64,000 nt of DNA from an uncultured Muribaculaceae bacterium (GTDB lineage Bacteria; Bacteroidota; Bacteroidia; Bacteroidales; Muribaculaceae), in contig CAJUCW010000004.1 of the NCBI GenBank assembly GCA_910585275.1, positions 62,001 to 126,000 of the forward strand. The letters are read 5' to 3'. The translations under genes were made by a program, and so were the position numbers. The notes below the pieces were generated by a model. The model was given only the letters and a program-made list of their open reading frames with translations. It ran no database searches and was not told the origin of the DNA. Below are positions 42,501 through 51,124 of the stretch, piece by piece (within the stretch, counting starts at the first letter, position 1; the number at the start of each line of letters is the position of its first letter).

Positions 42501-43026
42501 AGTTGTTGATTTCATCGAGGGTGGCGTCAACGGCTGCTGCTGCAAGGAAATCGGTGTCGATTTCCACCTGGTAGGCATCGTTCAGGTTCGATTCGTAGGC
42601 GAAAGTGCGTAGAATGGTCTGGAAGAAAGAGTCGATGGTGGAAACCTTAAAATCGGAATATTCGTTGAGGAGGACGGAAAGTGCGGTCCTGGCGGCTTTC
42701 CCTACGGTGACGGGGTCGGCGGCGAGGTCGGCGGCGAAATCTTTCAGATAGGCTATTTTATGCAGTTCGCTTTCCACAAGGGGCTCGGAGCCGTCGGCCC
42801 GCGCGATGTCGGCGAGTTTCTCCACGATGCGTTGTTTCATCTCGTTGGTGGCCTTGTTGGTGAAGGTGATGGCGAGAATCCTCGGCAAGCCGTCGGAAAT
42901 TTCGCGCGACGTACGGAGCCGCCAAGGTCTGCCCGGCTCCTTGACTGCAATCAGAAACCAGATGAATTTTTTTGCAAGCGTATATGTCTTTCCCGAGCCT
43001 GCTGAAGCGCGCTGGAGTTGGAGCAT
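39571..43026 (-). CDS. AddA/RecB-like UvrD-family helicase with C-terminal nuclease domain
   Basis: 1151 residues. Superfamily 1A helicase motifs: Walker A ASAGSGKTYTLAKK at the very start, ILAITFTNKATNEMK, YLIDEFQDTSRLQW (Walker B), and VMTIHKSKGLEFKCVI with YVAFTRAVSELYVF. The end has the PD-(D/E)XK nuclease core (RPDRIMV then AVIIDYKFGAV). It processes DNA double-strand ends for recombination. Its usual partner, the AddB-like nuclease, is not adjacent; upstream instead is SUI1, only three bases away. Confidence 0.9.
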   Translation of the reverse strand: MLQLQRASAGSGKTYTLAKKFIWFLIAVKEPGRPWRLRTSREISDGLPRILAITFTNKATNEMKQRIVEKLADIARADGSEPLVESELHKIAYLKDFAADLAADPVTVGKAARTALSVLLNEYSDFKVSTIDSFFQTILRTFAYESNLNDAYQVEIDTDFLAAAAVDATLDEINNSSSPSDASFWMTELMREQADAGKTSWNVFQKSQRDDSIYTRLKKSLLRLENEDFKGIRDKLDSYFDTPDGSDPLRSAYLGIKENVVKPLMETLEEARKLAEELRRLFIENGLDIKLQGHRYLAGHLAKLRQLRFDQTSKSGIFTPLKLDGKDSILKKGESCGEIARLTDTAFRMYQAYSRWLELRESREWKHWALYAPLVPYLGMLGEARRKMHEYLESNNTIQLGETNTMLRRIIGDDDAPFIYERLGTAINHYLIDEFQDTSRLQWGNLLPLLRESESRAEDNLIIGDAKQSIYRFRNADPSLITTSVPKEFPDRVDAGMSKADNTNWRSDRTVVEFNNFFFHSLVAELAEESQGTIDFADLYRNVAQYSSHRERRGYVEVNFLSAPDDEDMAPGDDKLTKEEYLRRSALQRIGPLVASLIGRGYAQRDIALLVGTNQLAKEVIASLVAYNAALPKGEKRIEFISEESLLVSSSEAVGIIISVLEKMVSGTDVKRDSSDPSKAVWADIKCNFSFYALRNPGLTPAEQVEGFLSEESPVDSINAMLSKMQTVALPALVEAVTENFVPLEMRRTQAVFIAALQDMVLEYCDRYAADVASFLSWWNSKGVTRSISSPEGTNAVQVMTIHKSKGLEFKCVILPFANSSLLPSPMKSEWKWVRPSDSLAFAGLPPYVPVTTTASLKETEHEEVWTKYFDLYMMDSLNSAYVAFTRAVSELYVFTELPEKRKSHKLGSYLYSICNEADARLDDVADTEERSYMLPEGCAVWNDAHDVVTFGSIPDVAPAADDAASLQDCRVIEEYGVDSSPAILQYVEGDDESGATLMPDAADTDPRSEGNLLHAVMSSVKTADDIARAVTMMKTRGLVTTARAAEWTAFLSEAVGREPVRGWFHPSWKVLNERAILFPRSGNLRPDRIMVSPDGKSAVIIDYKFGAVPEGKVHIKQVNDYMKAFKEASGIKNVAGFVWYVRAGKVVEVK

Positions 43027-43029
43027 GTG

Positions 43030-43374
43030 TCAGCCTTTTGTTTTATAGCCCAACGATTTGAGCAATGCAATCACATCGGCCTTGCGGTCGCCTTGAATCA
43101 ATATTTCACCGCCACGTGCCGAACCGCCCGTACCGAGCTTCTGCTTCAATGTGCGGGCAAGCTTCTCAAGCATCTCGCCGGAGCCTTCAAACCCCTCGAT
43201 GATGGTGGCGGTTTTCCCACCGCGACCTTTCTTTTCAATGAGTACATGCAGGGCGGTTTTCTGAATTCCTTCCGTTCCCGTTGGAGCGTCTTCCGGTTGG
43301 TCGGGGGTGTTGTCAACCGGTATGTCGCCCGAATTCCTGAGCGCGCTTAGAGCGTCTTTCCAGTCTAATGCCAT
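43030..43374 (-). CDS. SUI1/YciH-family translation initiation factor
   Basis: 114 residues. The C-terminal 75 are the SUI1/eIF1 fold: LIEKKGRGGKTATIIEGFEG and KLGTGGSARGGEILIQGD. Bacterial relatives (YciH) bind the small ribosomal subunit and affect initiation fidelity. The N-terminal ~40 residues are Pro/Asp-rich and probably disordered. It directly precedes the AddA-like gene, likely in one transcript. Confidence 0.9.
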   Translation of the reverse strand: MALDWKDALSALRNSGDIPVDNTPDQPEDAPTGTEGIQKTALHVLIEKKGRGGKTATIIEGFEGSGEMLEKLARTLKQKLGTGGSARGGEILIQGDRKADVIALLKSLGYKTKG

Positions 43375-43410
43375 CTTTTAGAAGATTGAATGTTTGTTAG
43401 CAACCACTTG

Positions 43411-44556
43411 TCAGAAGAATACCATCAAGCGGGCTTGAAAGCCGTTGAGGGTCATGGGATCAGCTCCCGCGCGGTCCCAGGTGTGGGCGTAAAAATAGTT
43501 GAGACGCGCCGTAATATAAGGGTTGAAATAATAGTTGAAGGTCACCGATGCCACATTGCTTCTTCCTCCGAATATTCCGGCCTTGTCATCGACGAGGGTG
43601 GAATAATTGTAGTTGAGCACGCATTCGAGAGTCTTTGACTTGGGGGCGGCCAGCTGTGCTGTCGATGAGACGTAGGAATAATCGCCGCCGCAAATCAATC
43701 CGCGCAGAGTGGCGTATCCGCTTTGCGATCGGAATGCATTAAGACCTTCCCGTCGGTTTATCTGCTGAAAGAAATATTGCCCCTCGAATGCGAGGCGTTT
43801 ATGGGCAACAACAAGTTCGGGCGTGAACTTAAACAGGTTCATCGCCTTGTCGATGGTTGTGCCTATGGCTGAAACCTGTGCTACTTTCGTAGGGAAATTG
43901 GCCGACATCGTGAAGCCGTCGTGTATATCCACATTGTCTTCCACCCTCCTCTGGGGAGTGGCGAACCCTCCGCTTATCCCGACGTGCCATATCGGCGAGT
44001 CGTTTTTTACATGTCTATAAACGAGACGGGTGAGTAGCCCGTAGCCTTGCTGGTTGAACAGCGGGGCGTTTACCGCCTGTGTGAGCGCGCTGCTTTCCAC
44101 ATGTGCGCTTGCGGCGGCATAGAAACGTGGAGAATAATGCACGTACATGGCGCCCAGTTGGAGTCCCGGTGTGTAAAGGGCCGACGCCGTGGGTTGTTCA
44201 TAAGTCACTTTCAGCGATGCTGACGTTGACTGAAGCCCATACTGATGGATGAAATTTCCTATTCTCAGCGAGTTGTGCTTGTCGAATCCGTATTCAATCC
44301 ACATGTTGCGCAATCCGATTTTGGAATAGGCGAACGCCACGTCGATGTTAGAACTCCATTTCCCGTAGCTCATCTTGGCTCCGAGACGCACTTCCGGAAT
44401 CGCCATCCCGTCGGGGAAGCTTTCCTTTTGAGGCGAGGCATAGAGTGCGCCGTCTATAAGAATCCTGCCGGAGGGGGCAACCTTGAATTCAGGTTGTTCT
44501 CCGGCAAGGATGGTTGACGGCAACAGTAGGAGAGATGCTGCCAATATTTTTTTCAT
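43411..44556 (-). CDS. Outer membrane porin, phosphate-selective porin O/P type
   Basis: About 381 residues from the ATG at 44556, which starts the signal peptide MKKILAASLLLLPSTILAG. The mature part opens with PSGRILIDGALYASP and has regular aromatic-girdled strands ending in FQARLMVFF, a C-terminal Phe as BAM signal. The architecture is of OprO/OprP-type porins; phosphate preference cannot be inferred. It begins four bases after the stop of the thioredoxin-fold lipoprotein. Confidence 0.75.
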   Translation of the reverse strand: MKKILAASLLLLPSTILAGEQPEFKVAPSGRILIDGALYASPQKESFPDGMAIPEVRLGAKMSYGKWSSNIDVAFAYSKIGLRNMWIEYGFDKHNSLRIGNFIHQYGLQSTSASLKVTYEQPTASALYTPGLQLGAMYVHYSPRFYAAASAHVESSALTQAVNAPLFNQQGYGLLTRLVYRHVKNDSPIWHVGISGGFATPQRRVEDNVDIHDGFTMSANFPTKVAQVSAIGTTIDKAMNLFKFTPELVVAHKRLAFEGQYFFQQINRREGLNAFRSQSGYATLRGLICGGDYSYVSSTAQLAAPKSKTLECVLNYNYSTLVDDKAGIFGGRSNVASVTFNYYFNPYITARLNYFYAHTWDRAGADPMTLNGFQARLMVFF

Positions 44557-44560
44557 AAAA

Positions 44561-45661
44561 TCACATTGAAGACAAAAGACGACGCAATTCATCAACCGAC
44601 ACTGCCCTCGCGGCAAGTTCTCCCTGACGGTTGTAGATAAAGAAGACCGGGATGTCGGAAACGTTGTAGCTCCTGGCTGCTTTCGAATATTGTCCGTCCG
44701 GGTCGAAAACAGTCACCCACGGAAGATTGGCGGCGGCATCGCGCCATGAATACTGGTCGGGGTCGAGCGACACCTGATAGAATTCGGCGTTGCCACCCTG
44801 TGATGCATAAAGTTTGGAAAGTTCGATGTTGAGGGCGGGGGCGTCGGGATGTGTGAGAACCGTAAACATCACTACGACCGGTTTCCCTTTTCCCACATAG
44901 TCTGAAAGTTTCCGGGTGGTGCCGTTTTCGTCGGGGAGCTCGATGTCGAGCACTTTGATTTCCTGTGCTTCGATTTGCAAGTGTGTGCCACGCTCGGCGT
45001 TGCGCTGTTTGATGGCGCTTAGCGAAGTCTGTTCAAGAAGGGCGGTGCGTGGGTCGTCGGGGCGAAGTTCTTTGAATCCGGTGGCTACCGCCGCGAAATA
45101 TTTGTAGTCTTTATCGGGGTTGAAAAGAGGTTTGTCGCCGATGGTTTTCGTAAGCACGTAATAACTTACGATTGAGCCTTGGGCGTCTTTGATATATTTT
45201 GAAAAAATATTTTTCTTGAAAGAGTCGAGCGAGTCGGGGGAAATGCCTGCTGGAAGCGCCATCACCTCCTTGTCGAAACGCTCCATGGCTTCGGCTTTGG
45301 GTGTGCCCGCGAGGGTGTATTGCAGACCGAAATCTTTTTCCGAGGTAGTGACGGTGACGGTCTCTACCGAATCGATGGGAAAGTATATATAACGTCCGCC
45401 GAGGTCAAGACGGAAAATCTCGGGTGCGGCGGGTGCCGGTCGCGAAATGGTGAAAGAGCCTGAAGAGGAGGTTCTTGTAGAATCTATCGCAATCCATCGT
45501 CCGTGGAAATCCGATTTCTCGAGGAGCACCGGGGCATTGTCGGCACCTGCAATCTCTCCCTTGATTTTGAAATGTGGTTCGCCGCACGAGGCGAGCATCA
45601 TGCAGGACGCTATTAGAGCCATCTGGCAAGACCCTGCGAGGTATGAAAAATTCAGTTTCAT
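44561..45661 (-). CDS. DUF4369/thioredoxin-fold lipoprotein lacking the redox CxxC
   Basis: About 366 residues from the ATG at 45661. Lipobox CMMLASC puts the lipidated Cys near residue 26. An N-terminal DUF4369-like beta domain (KIKGEIAGADNAPVLLEK) is followed by a helical linker and a C-terminal TlpA/AhpC-type thioredoxin fold (KVLDIELPDENGTTRKLSDY, then KPVVVMFTVLTHPDAPALN). Where active relatives have WCGPC, this one has THPDA, so no disulphide chemistry is possible; the cis-Pro loop (SDIPVFFIYN) is kept. It is probably a binding or structural relative. Confidence 0.85.
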   Translation of the reverse strand: MKLNFSYLAGSCQMALIASCMMLASCGEPHFKIKGEIAGADNAPVLLEKSDFHGRWIAIDSTRTSSSGSFTISRPAPAAPEIFRLDLGGRYIYFPIDSVETVTVTTSEKDFGLQYTLAGTPKAEAMERFDKEVMALPAGISPDSLDSFKKNIFSKYIKDAQGSIVSYYVLTKTIGDKPLFNPDKDYKYFAAVATGFKELRPDDPRTALLEQTSLSAIKQRNAERGTHLQIEAQEIKVLDIELPDENGTTRKLSDYVGKGKPVVVMFTVLTHPDAPALNIELSKLYASQGGNAEFYQVSLDPDQYSWRDAAANLPWVTVFDPDGQYSKAARSYNVSDIPVFFIYNRQGELAARAVSVDELRRLLSSM

Positions 45662-45685
45662 GTGTTCATTTACTGTTTTGGGGTG

Positions 45686-45693
45686 CAAATATA
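45686..45693 (-). promoter_or_regulatory. -7 box of the thioredoxin-fold lipoprotein operon
   Basis: TATATTTG on the minus strand, 24 bases before the ATG. It is back to back with the pnp -7 box; the two -33 regions must overlap between 45700 and 45715. Confidence 0.5.
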
Positions 45694-45726
45694 GTAAGAA
45701 TCTGTGGTTTTTACAGAAAAAAATGT

Positions 45727-45734
45727 TAACTTTG
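45727..45734 (+). promoter_or_regulatory. -7 box of pnp
   Basis: TAACTTTG, 40 bases before the pnp ATG. The -33 element is weak (TCTG/TGTGG region). Confidence 0.5.
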
Positions 45735-45774
45735 CGCAAATTTTACCCAGCGAAGAAAAACAATAAAGAATTTT

Positions 45775-48159
45775 ATGTTAAAGCCAATTAAGAAGACCAT
45801 CGAGCTTGGCGACGGCCGTCAGATTACAATAGAGACGGGGAAGCTTGCCAAGCAAGCGGATGGCGCAGTGGAAGTGCGCATGGGCAACACCATGCTTTTG
45901 GCCACTGTATGTTCTGCCAAGGAGGCTAACGAGGGAGTAGATTTCATGCCCCTCACGGTAGAGTATAAAGAGAAATATTCCTCCATAGGCCGCTATCCGG
46001 GTGGATTCCTCAAGAGAGAAGGTCGTGCAAGCGATTACGAAATCCTGACATCTCGCCTTGTGGACCGTGTGCTCCGCCCGTTGTTCCCTGACAACTACCA
46101 TGCAGAGACTTTTGTAAACGTTACCCTATATTCGGCCGATGAAAACGACGCTCCCGACGCGCTTGCCGGCATCGCCGCATCGGCAGCCCTGATGTGTAGC
46201 GACATACCGTTCCAGGGACCTATCTCCGAAGTTCGTGTGGCCCGTGTTGACGGAGAGTGGGTGATTAATCCTACATTCGACCAGATGGAGCGTGCCGACA
46301 TAGAGCTTATGGTCGGCGCCACCTACGACAATATCATGATGGTGGAGGGCGAAATGAACGAGGTTTCCGAAGCCGAACTTCTCGAGGCCCTCAAAGTGGC
46401 TCACGATGAAATCAAAAAGCATTGCGTAGCCCAGCTTGAGCTGATGAAGGAGGCTGAAAAGGAAGTTAAGCGTGAATATAACCACGAAGTAAACGACGAT
46501 GCTCTCCGCAAGGACGTGGAAGAGAAATGCTACGACAAGGCTTACGCCATAGCACGCACAGGCAGCGCCGACAAGCAATGGCGCAACGAAAGCTTCAAGG
46601 CTGTGGTGGAAGATTATATCCTCAACCTTCCGGAAATGACCGAAGAGCAGCTCGCTCTCTATACCCCCGAGCAGCGCGAGGCCATGGTGAAGCGTTATTA
46701 TCATGATGTGGAAAAAGAGGCCATGCGTCGCTGCGTGCTCGACGAAGGGATTCGTCTTGACGGCCGTAAGACCACTGAAATCCGCCCCATCTGGTGTGAG
46801 GTGGATTATCTTCCGGGCCCCCACGGAGCAGCCATTTTCACACGTGGTGAGACACAGGCGCTCGTGACGGCTACGCTCGGCACTACGCTCGACGAGAAAA
46901 TCGTTGACGACGTGCTCAACCAGAGCAAAGAGCGTTTCTTGCTTCATTATAACTTCCCTCCCTTCTCTACAGGTGAGGCCCGTCCTGTGCGCGGCGTGGG
47001 ACGTCGTGAAATTGGTCACGGCAATCTTGCCCACAGGGCTTTGAAGAGGATGTTCCCCGATAATTTCCCCTACACTTGCCGTATTGTGAGCGATATCCTC
47101 GAGAGCAACGGTTCTTCTTCAATGGCTACCGTGTGTGGCGGCACCCTCGCTCTTCTTGACGCAGGCGTGCAGATGAAGCGTCCGGTTGCAGGCGTGGCTA
47201 TGGGCCTTATTTCCGATAAAGGTGCCGTGAAATATGCCGTGCTTTCTGACATTCTCGGCGATGAAGACCACCTTGGCGATATGGACTTCAAGGTGACCGG
47301 AACAGAGAAGGGTATCACGGCCACCCAGATGGACATCAAGTGCGACGGTCTGAGCTATGAGATTCTTGAAAAGGCTCTCGAGCAGGCTCGTCAGGGCAGG
47401 CTCCATATACTCAATATCATCAAGGAGACCATCCCCGCTCCCCGTGAAGACTACAAGCCCCATGTTCCCCGCATCGTCACCCTCGAGATTCCTAAAGAAC
47501 TCATCGGCGCTGTTATCGGTCCTCAGGGCAAGGTCATCCAGGGTATCCAGGAGGAAACCGGCACCACCATTTCTATCGACGAGGATGAAAAGCTTGGAAT
47601 CGGCCGCGTTGAAATCGCTTCGAAAGACAAAGTAAGCATCGATGCCGCCCTTGCGAAAATCAAGGCTATCGTGGCGCAGCCCGAAGAGGGCGAGGTGTAT
47701 GAAGGCACCGTGCGTTCCATCCTTGACTTCGGCGCTTTCGTGGAATTCATGCCCGGACGCGACGGTCTGCTCCACATCAGCGAAATTTCATGGAACCGTC
47801 TTGACACCATGGAACAGAGCGGTATAAAGGAGGGCGACAAGGTGACGGTCAAACTTATTGAGATTGATAAGAAAACCGGCAAGTACCGTCTTTCGATGAA
47901 GGTGCTCACAGAGAAGCCGGAAGGCTATGTAGAGCGTGAAGCCCGTCCGCGTCGCGAAGGCGGAGACCGTGGTCCTCGCCGTGAAGGAGGCGACAACCGT
48001 CCCCGTCGTGACGGCTTCGGTGGTCAGCGTCGCGAATTCCGCCGTGAAGGAGGCGACAACCGTCCCCGTCGCGACAACTTCGGCGGTCAACAACGCCGTG
48101 AAGGCGACGGTGGTCAGCGTCGCTTCACTCCCCGCAACAACGAGGAAAACGCAGAGTAA
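45775..48159 (+). CDS. pnp: PNPase, polyribonucleotide nucleotidyltransferase, with RG-rich tail
   Basis: 794 residues. Two RNase PH domains (GRYPGGFLKREGRASDYEIL and the second-core TRGETQALVTATLGT), a KH domain (IGPQGKVIQGIQEETG) and an S1 domain (VYEGTVRSILDFGAFVEFMPG). It degrades RNA 3'-5' by phosphorolysis. The last ~75 residues are repeats of RREGGDNRPRRD / GFGGQRRE, unlike the short E. coli C-terminus, and make the protein about 80 residues longer; such tails bind RNA or condense with it. The gene is alone between its promoter and a strong terminator. Confidence 0.96.
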   Translation: MLKPIKKTIELGDGRQITIETGKLAKQADGAVEVRMGNTMLLATVCSAKEANEGVDFMPLTVEYKEKYSSIGRYPGGFLKREGRASDYEILTSRLVDRVLRPLFPDNYHAETFVNVTLYSADENDAPDALAGIAASAALMCSDIPFQGPISEVRVARVDGEWVINPTFDQMERADIELMVGATYDNIMMVEGEMNEVSEAELLEALKVAHDEIKKHCVAQLELMKEAEKEVKREYNHEVNDDALRKDVEEKCYDKAYAIARTGSADKQWRNESFKAVVEDYILNLPEMTEEQLALYTPEQREAMVKRYYHDVEKEAMRRCVLDEGIRLDGRKTTEIRPIWCEVDYLPGPHGAAIFTRGETQALVTATLGTTLDEKIVDDVLNQSKERFLLHYNFPPFSTGEARPVRGVGRREIGHGNLAHRALKRMFPDNFPYTCRIVSDILESNGSSSMATVCGGTLALLDAGVQMKRPVAGVAMGLISDKGAVKYAVLSDILGDEDHLGDMDFKVTGTEKGITATQMDIKCDGLSYEILEKALEQARQGRLHILNIIKETIPAPREDYKPHVPRIVTLEIPKELIGAVIGPQGKVIQGIQEETGTTISIDEDEKLGIGRVEIASKDKVSIDAALAKIKAIVAQPEEGEVYEGTVRSILDFGAFVEFMPGRDGLLHISEISWNRLDTMEQSGIKEGDKVTVKLIEIDKKTGKYRLSMKVLTEKPEGYVEREARPRREGGDRGPRREGGDNRPRRDGFGGQRREFRREGGDNRPRRDNFGGQQRREGDGGQRRFTPRNNEENAE

Positions 48160-48184
48160 AGACTTAGGTCTATAAAATAAATAG

Positions 48185-48223
48185 AAATTGCCGGGCTTTC
48201 CGATGGAGCCCGGCAATTTTTTT
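48185..48223 (+). terminator. Strong terminator of pnp
   Basis: AAATTGCCGGGCT (48185-48197) and AGCCCGGCAATTT (48207-48219), a perfect 13-bp stem with a nine-base loop, then a T-run. Confidence 0.93.
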
Positions 48224-48237
48224 GTGTTTTATGTCGG

Positions 48238-49446
48238 TTAGAAACGGAATCCTATGTTGGCGGAGAAGTTTTCCACGGAACTGAAGAGCGAGTATGTGCC
48301 GCTCTTGTACCAGTGTCCGTTCATTTTGCCGATGAGACTGAAAAACCAGTTGCCGAGGTTGTAGGTGAGCGACATGCGCGAACCTATGCTCATGGCAAAC
48401 ATGTATTTCTCCCCTTCAAGCGAATCTTCAAAGCAATGTCCCACCCCGAATGCCGGCATCACCGTGAAATTGTAAAGTAGTCTCGGCTTGATTACCCAGT
48501 TGAAACCATAGCCTATAACGGCGGAATAGGAGTTGTAGTGGAAAAGGTAGGATTCCGCCGGAATTGTAAGGTAGGGGAGGAGGTCGGCGGGAAGTTTTGA
48601 GAAGTCAAACCGGAGTTTTACATTGGAATATGAAAACCCTGCGATCCACGACCCCTGGCTTCTTTTCTGGTATTTCGAGAAATTATAGGCGGCTCCGTGC
48701 GAATAGCGTTTGTTGTTGAGGAAATACACTGCTTCGATTCCGAAGTTATACATCTCAAGGCCGGGGAAGTCTTGTTTGAAAAGACGCCCGTTGTTGTATT
48801 TTCCGAATTTTCTAAGATATGTGCCTCCGGTGTTTTCCTGATAATATATTTCGGCGTTAAAGCGTGCGCAGTTGAAACCGAATTCCCATTTCTTATGATT
48901 GAGCGGGTTATTGCCAAAAAATTTGCCAATGTCAACCGTATGCCCGACACTGACCGCCATATATTGTATGTAGCCACCGAGGTTGGCATAGAGGTTGCTC
49001 AGCATGTTTGCCTGCAATTTTTCAGGCAGCGTCATGACATAGCTGTCAACCCAGTTGTCGTTGACAATACGTGCTTTCCATCTTTTCCCCGTGCCGACCA
49101 CATATTCCGGATCGTAGGAATTGAAGAAGGTGTCGCCCCAGTTATATACGTCAATGCAAAATTTTACGAATCGCGGATAAATGATTGTTGTGTCTTTAAG
49201 GTCCAGAGAATGATGGTATCTCAGTTGGTTGAGCCACCACCGTTCTTCCCTCGATTTCCGGAGGGGTTGGATTGCCACATCTTTCGGTACGTTTACCTCG
49301 GTTGCAATGGATGGCGATTCTAACTTTTTCGATATTTCGACGAGGTCGGTATGCGGAAATACAACAGAATCCGCATCGGCGGTAATTGCCGATGCTTTCG
49401 CATATATGAGAATGGCGATGGCCAGCAGATATAGTCGTGGATTCAT
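48238..49446 (-). CDS. DUF4421-type outer membrane protein
   Basis: About 402 residues from the ATG at 49446 (MNPRLYLLAIAILIYAKASA signal). The body has the paired aromatic strands of an outer membrane barrel (GFNCARFNAEIYYQENTGG, SYSAVIGYGFNW) and ends in FSANIGFRF with a terminal Phe. This fits DUF4421, a Bacteroidetes family without known role. The frame extends to 49509 but a -7 box at 49467 argues for the shorter start. Confidence 0.7.
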   Translation of the reverse strand: MNPRLYLLAIAILIYAKASAITADADSVVFPHTDLVEISKKLESPSIATEVNVPKDVAIQPLRKSREERWWLNQLRYHHSLDLKDTTIIYPRFVKFCIDVYNWGDTFFNSYDPEYVVGTGKRWKARIVNDNWVDSYVMTLPEKLQANMLSNLYANLGGYIQYMAVSVGHTVDIGKFFGNNPLNHKKWEFGFNCARFNAEIYYQENTGGTYLRKFGKYNNGRLFKQDFPGLEMYNFGIEAVYFLNNKRYSHGAAYNFSKYQKRSQGSWIAGFSYSNVKLRFDFSKLPADLLPYLTIPAESYLFHYNSYSAVIGYGFNWVIKPRLLYNFTVMPAFGVGHCFEDSLEGEKYMFAMSIGSRMSLTYNLGNWFFSLIGKMNGHWYKSGTYSLFSSVENFSANIGFRF

Positions 49447-49466
49447 GTGTGTTTTAAAAACTTTTG

Positions 49467-49474
49467 CAAAGTTA
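49467..49474 (-). promoter_or_regulatory. -7 box of the DUF4421 gene
   Basis: TAACTTTG on the minus strand, 20 bases before the ATG at 49446. Confidence 0.5.
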
Positions 49475-49541
49475 CTTAAAAAACGCTTAACATGAAAGAC
49501 CGGTTCCACGTAAGGCCATTATTTCCTACTTGAAAGCAACT

Positions 49542-50600
49542 CTATTTTATTCCACGATTGTCGAGGGCTTTCTGATAACGGCGGGCGTTCGCCTGATGTT
49601 CAGAGTAGGATGAGGCGAAATTATGGTAGCCGGAGAAGTCTTCTTTCGCACACATATATAGATGGGTTGACGGTTGGGAATCAAGCACGGCGTCGATTGT
49701 AGCCACGCTTGTAGTGCGGATAGGGCCCGGGGGAAGTCCTTTGTTTTTATATGTGTTGAAAGGTGAATCCACCTTGAGGTGGTTTCCTTTCACTCGACGG
49801 ATCGTGAAGTCGTCGAGTGCGAACCTGATGGTGGGGTCGGCCTGTAGGGGCATTCCTTTTTTTACCCGGTTTATGTAGAGCCTCCCGATTTTCCCTTTTT
49901 CATCGAGTTTGTTGCTTTCTTCATCCACAATGGAGCAAACCGTCATTACTTCTGCGGGAGTAAGCCCAAGTTCCGAAGCTTTGCGCAGGCGTTCGGCGTT
50001 CCACACTTTATTGTAGTTGTCGCCTATTTTTTTAACAAGGGTTTCGGGCGATGCCGACCAATAGACCTCGTATGAATCGTCGATGAAGAGGGCGAGTGCC
50101 TGTTGTGGCGTTAATCCGTATTTATTGAGGATTTCTTTCCCTGTGGCTGTTTCCAATAGAGAATCGGCGGAGAAATCGAGTCGGCGCGCCACCCTATCCG
50201 AAAGCGACGTAATTGAACGGAATCCGTTGATGGTGATGGTGAGCGGTTGTTGGGCGCCCTTCGAAAGCTTTCTTTCCGCACGTATCGGGGAGGTACCTGC
50301 CGGAATGAGATATGCCCCGTGGCGGTTGCTGAAATCCGTTCTGTTGATTTTTGCCATCCTCATCACAAGGGCGGCATAGTCGTCGCCAAGATAACGAGAA
50401 ATGGAGTCTTTCACATTTTCAGAGGTTGCATTGACGGGAATCCGGATTATGGCGTCATCTTTGGCTTGTTTAAAAAGTAGCGGAAGGAAAAAGATAAGCA
50501 GGATGGCTACGGCAAGCGCAAGGACGGAAAAAATTATAATCACGTTTCTTTTTTTATTTGCGCCGGGAAGTGCGGGTGTTGCGTTCTGATGCTGTTTCAT
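49542..50600 (-). CDS. mltG: MltG, endolytic murein transglycosylase
   Basis: 352 residues: a short cytosolic start, one membrane span (VIIIFSVLALAVAILLIFFL), then the YceG domain. The catalytic Glu is in CSIVDEESNKLDEKG (about residue 228), and LQADPTIRFAL and NTYKNKGLPPGPI are signature segments. It cuts nascent glycan strands and so sets their length. Separate from other cell-wall genes here. Confidence 0.94.
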   Translation of the reverse strand: MKQHQNATPALPGANKKRNVIIIFSVLALAVAILLIFFLPLLFKQAKDDAIIRIPVNATSENVKDSISRYLGDDYAALVMRMAKINRTDFSNRHGAYLIPAGTSPIRAERKLSKGAQQPLTITINGFRSITSLSDRVARRLDFSADSLLETATGKEILNKYGLTPQQALALFIDDSYEVYWSASPETLVKKIGDNYNKVWNAERLRKASELGLTPAEVMTVCSIVDEESNKLDEKGKIGRLYINRVKKGMPLQADPTIRFALDDFTIRRVKGNHLKVDSPFNTYKNKGLPPGPIRTTSVATIDAVLDSQPSTHLYMCAKEDFSGYHNFASSYSEHQANARRYQKALDNRGIK

Positions 50601-50676
50601 GCCGGTTTCAAAACATAGCCCGTCTTCCGGATATGGAAAATGGAAGACGGGCGAAGGTTGTCGTTTTTTCTGGTTG

Positions 50677-50979
50677 TCAGATTGCGCGGCTCTTGCCTTT
50701 CAATTTTTCGAGCTGGGGTTCGAGTGCAGCGAGCGAAAGGTCGATGGCCTCCTCGAAAGTGTCGGCTGTCTTGGATGCGAAAAGATCTGGGCTTCCGGGC
50801 ACAGAAAGCTTTATGCCTGCTTCTTTATTGTTGGCTGTCTCTGGCTTTACGAGTCGGAGGTTGACTTCCGCATCGGTGATAACGTCGTAACGTCGTGTGA
50901 GTTTCTCGATTTTCTTGTTGACGAAAGCAACGAGTTTTTCGGAAATGTCGAAATGGATCGCTTTAATCTGTACTTCCAT
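50677..50979 (-). CDS. hpf: HPF/RaiA-type ribosome hibernation factor (short form)
   Basis: 100 residues; beta-alpha-beta-beta-beta-alpha fold with IKAIHFDISEKLVAFVNKKIEKL at the start and the final DTFEEAIDLSLAALEPQLEKLK helix. It is the short form without the dimerising C-terminal domain. Binds the 30S decoding region in stationary phase. It follows xerC and rpsU on the same strand, a translation-related neighbourhood. Confidence 0.92.
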   Translation of the reverse strand: MEVQIKAIHFDISEKLVAFVNKKIEKLTRRYDVITDAEVNLRLVKPETANNKEAGIKLSVPGSPDLFASKTADTFEEAIDLSLAALEPQLEKLKGKSRAI

Positions 50980-51124
50980 AATCTTAGAGTTTTATGGGTT
51001 ATTGAAGAGTCGTCGCGGGGAGCGGACGTGCTTGCCCGGAGAGAGACTCCTGCCGACGGGTGAATACTCGTTTACAAAGATAAACAATAAATCGATACAA
51101 ATTGCTTAAACGGGCATAAAATTT

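Noticed and set aside
46126..47034. 302-codon minus-strand frame opposite pnp
   Set aside because: Shadow; pnp motifs are unmistakable on the other strand.
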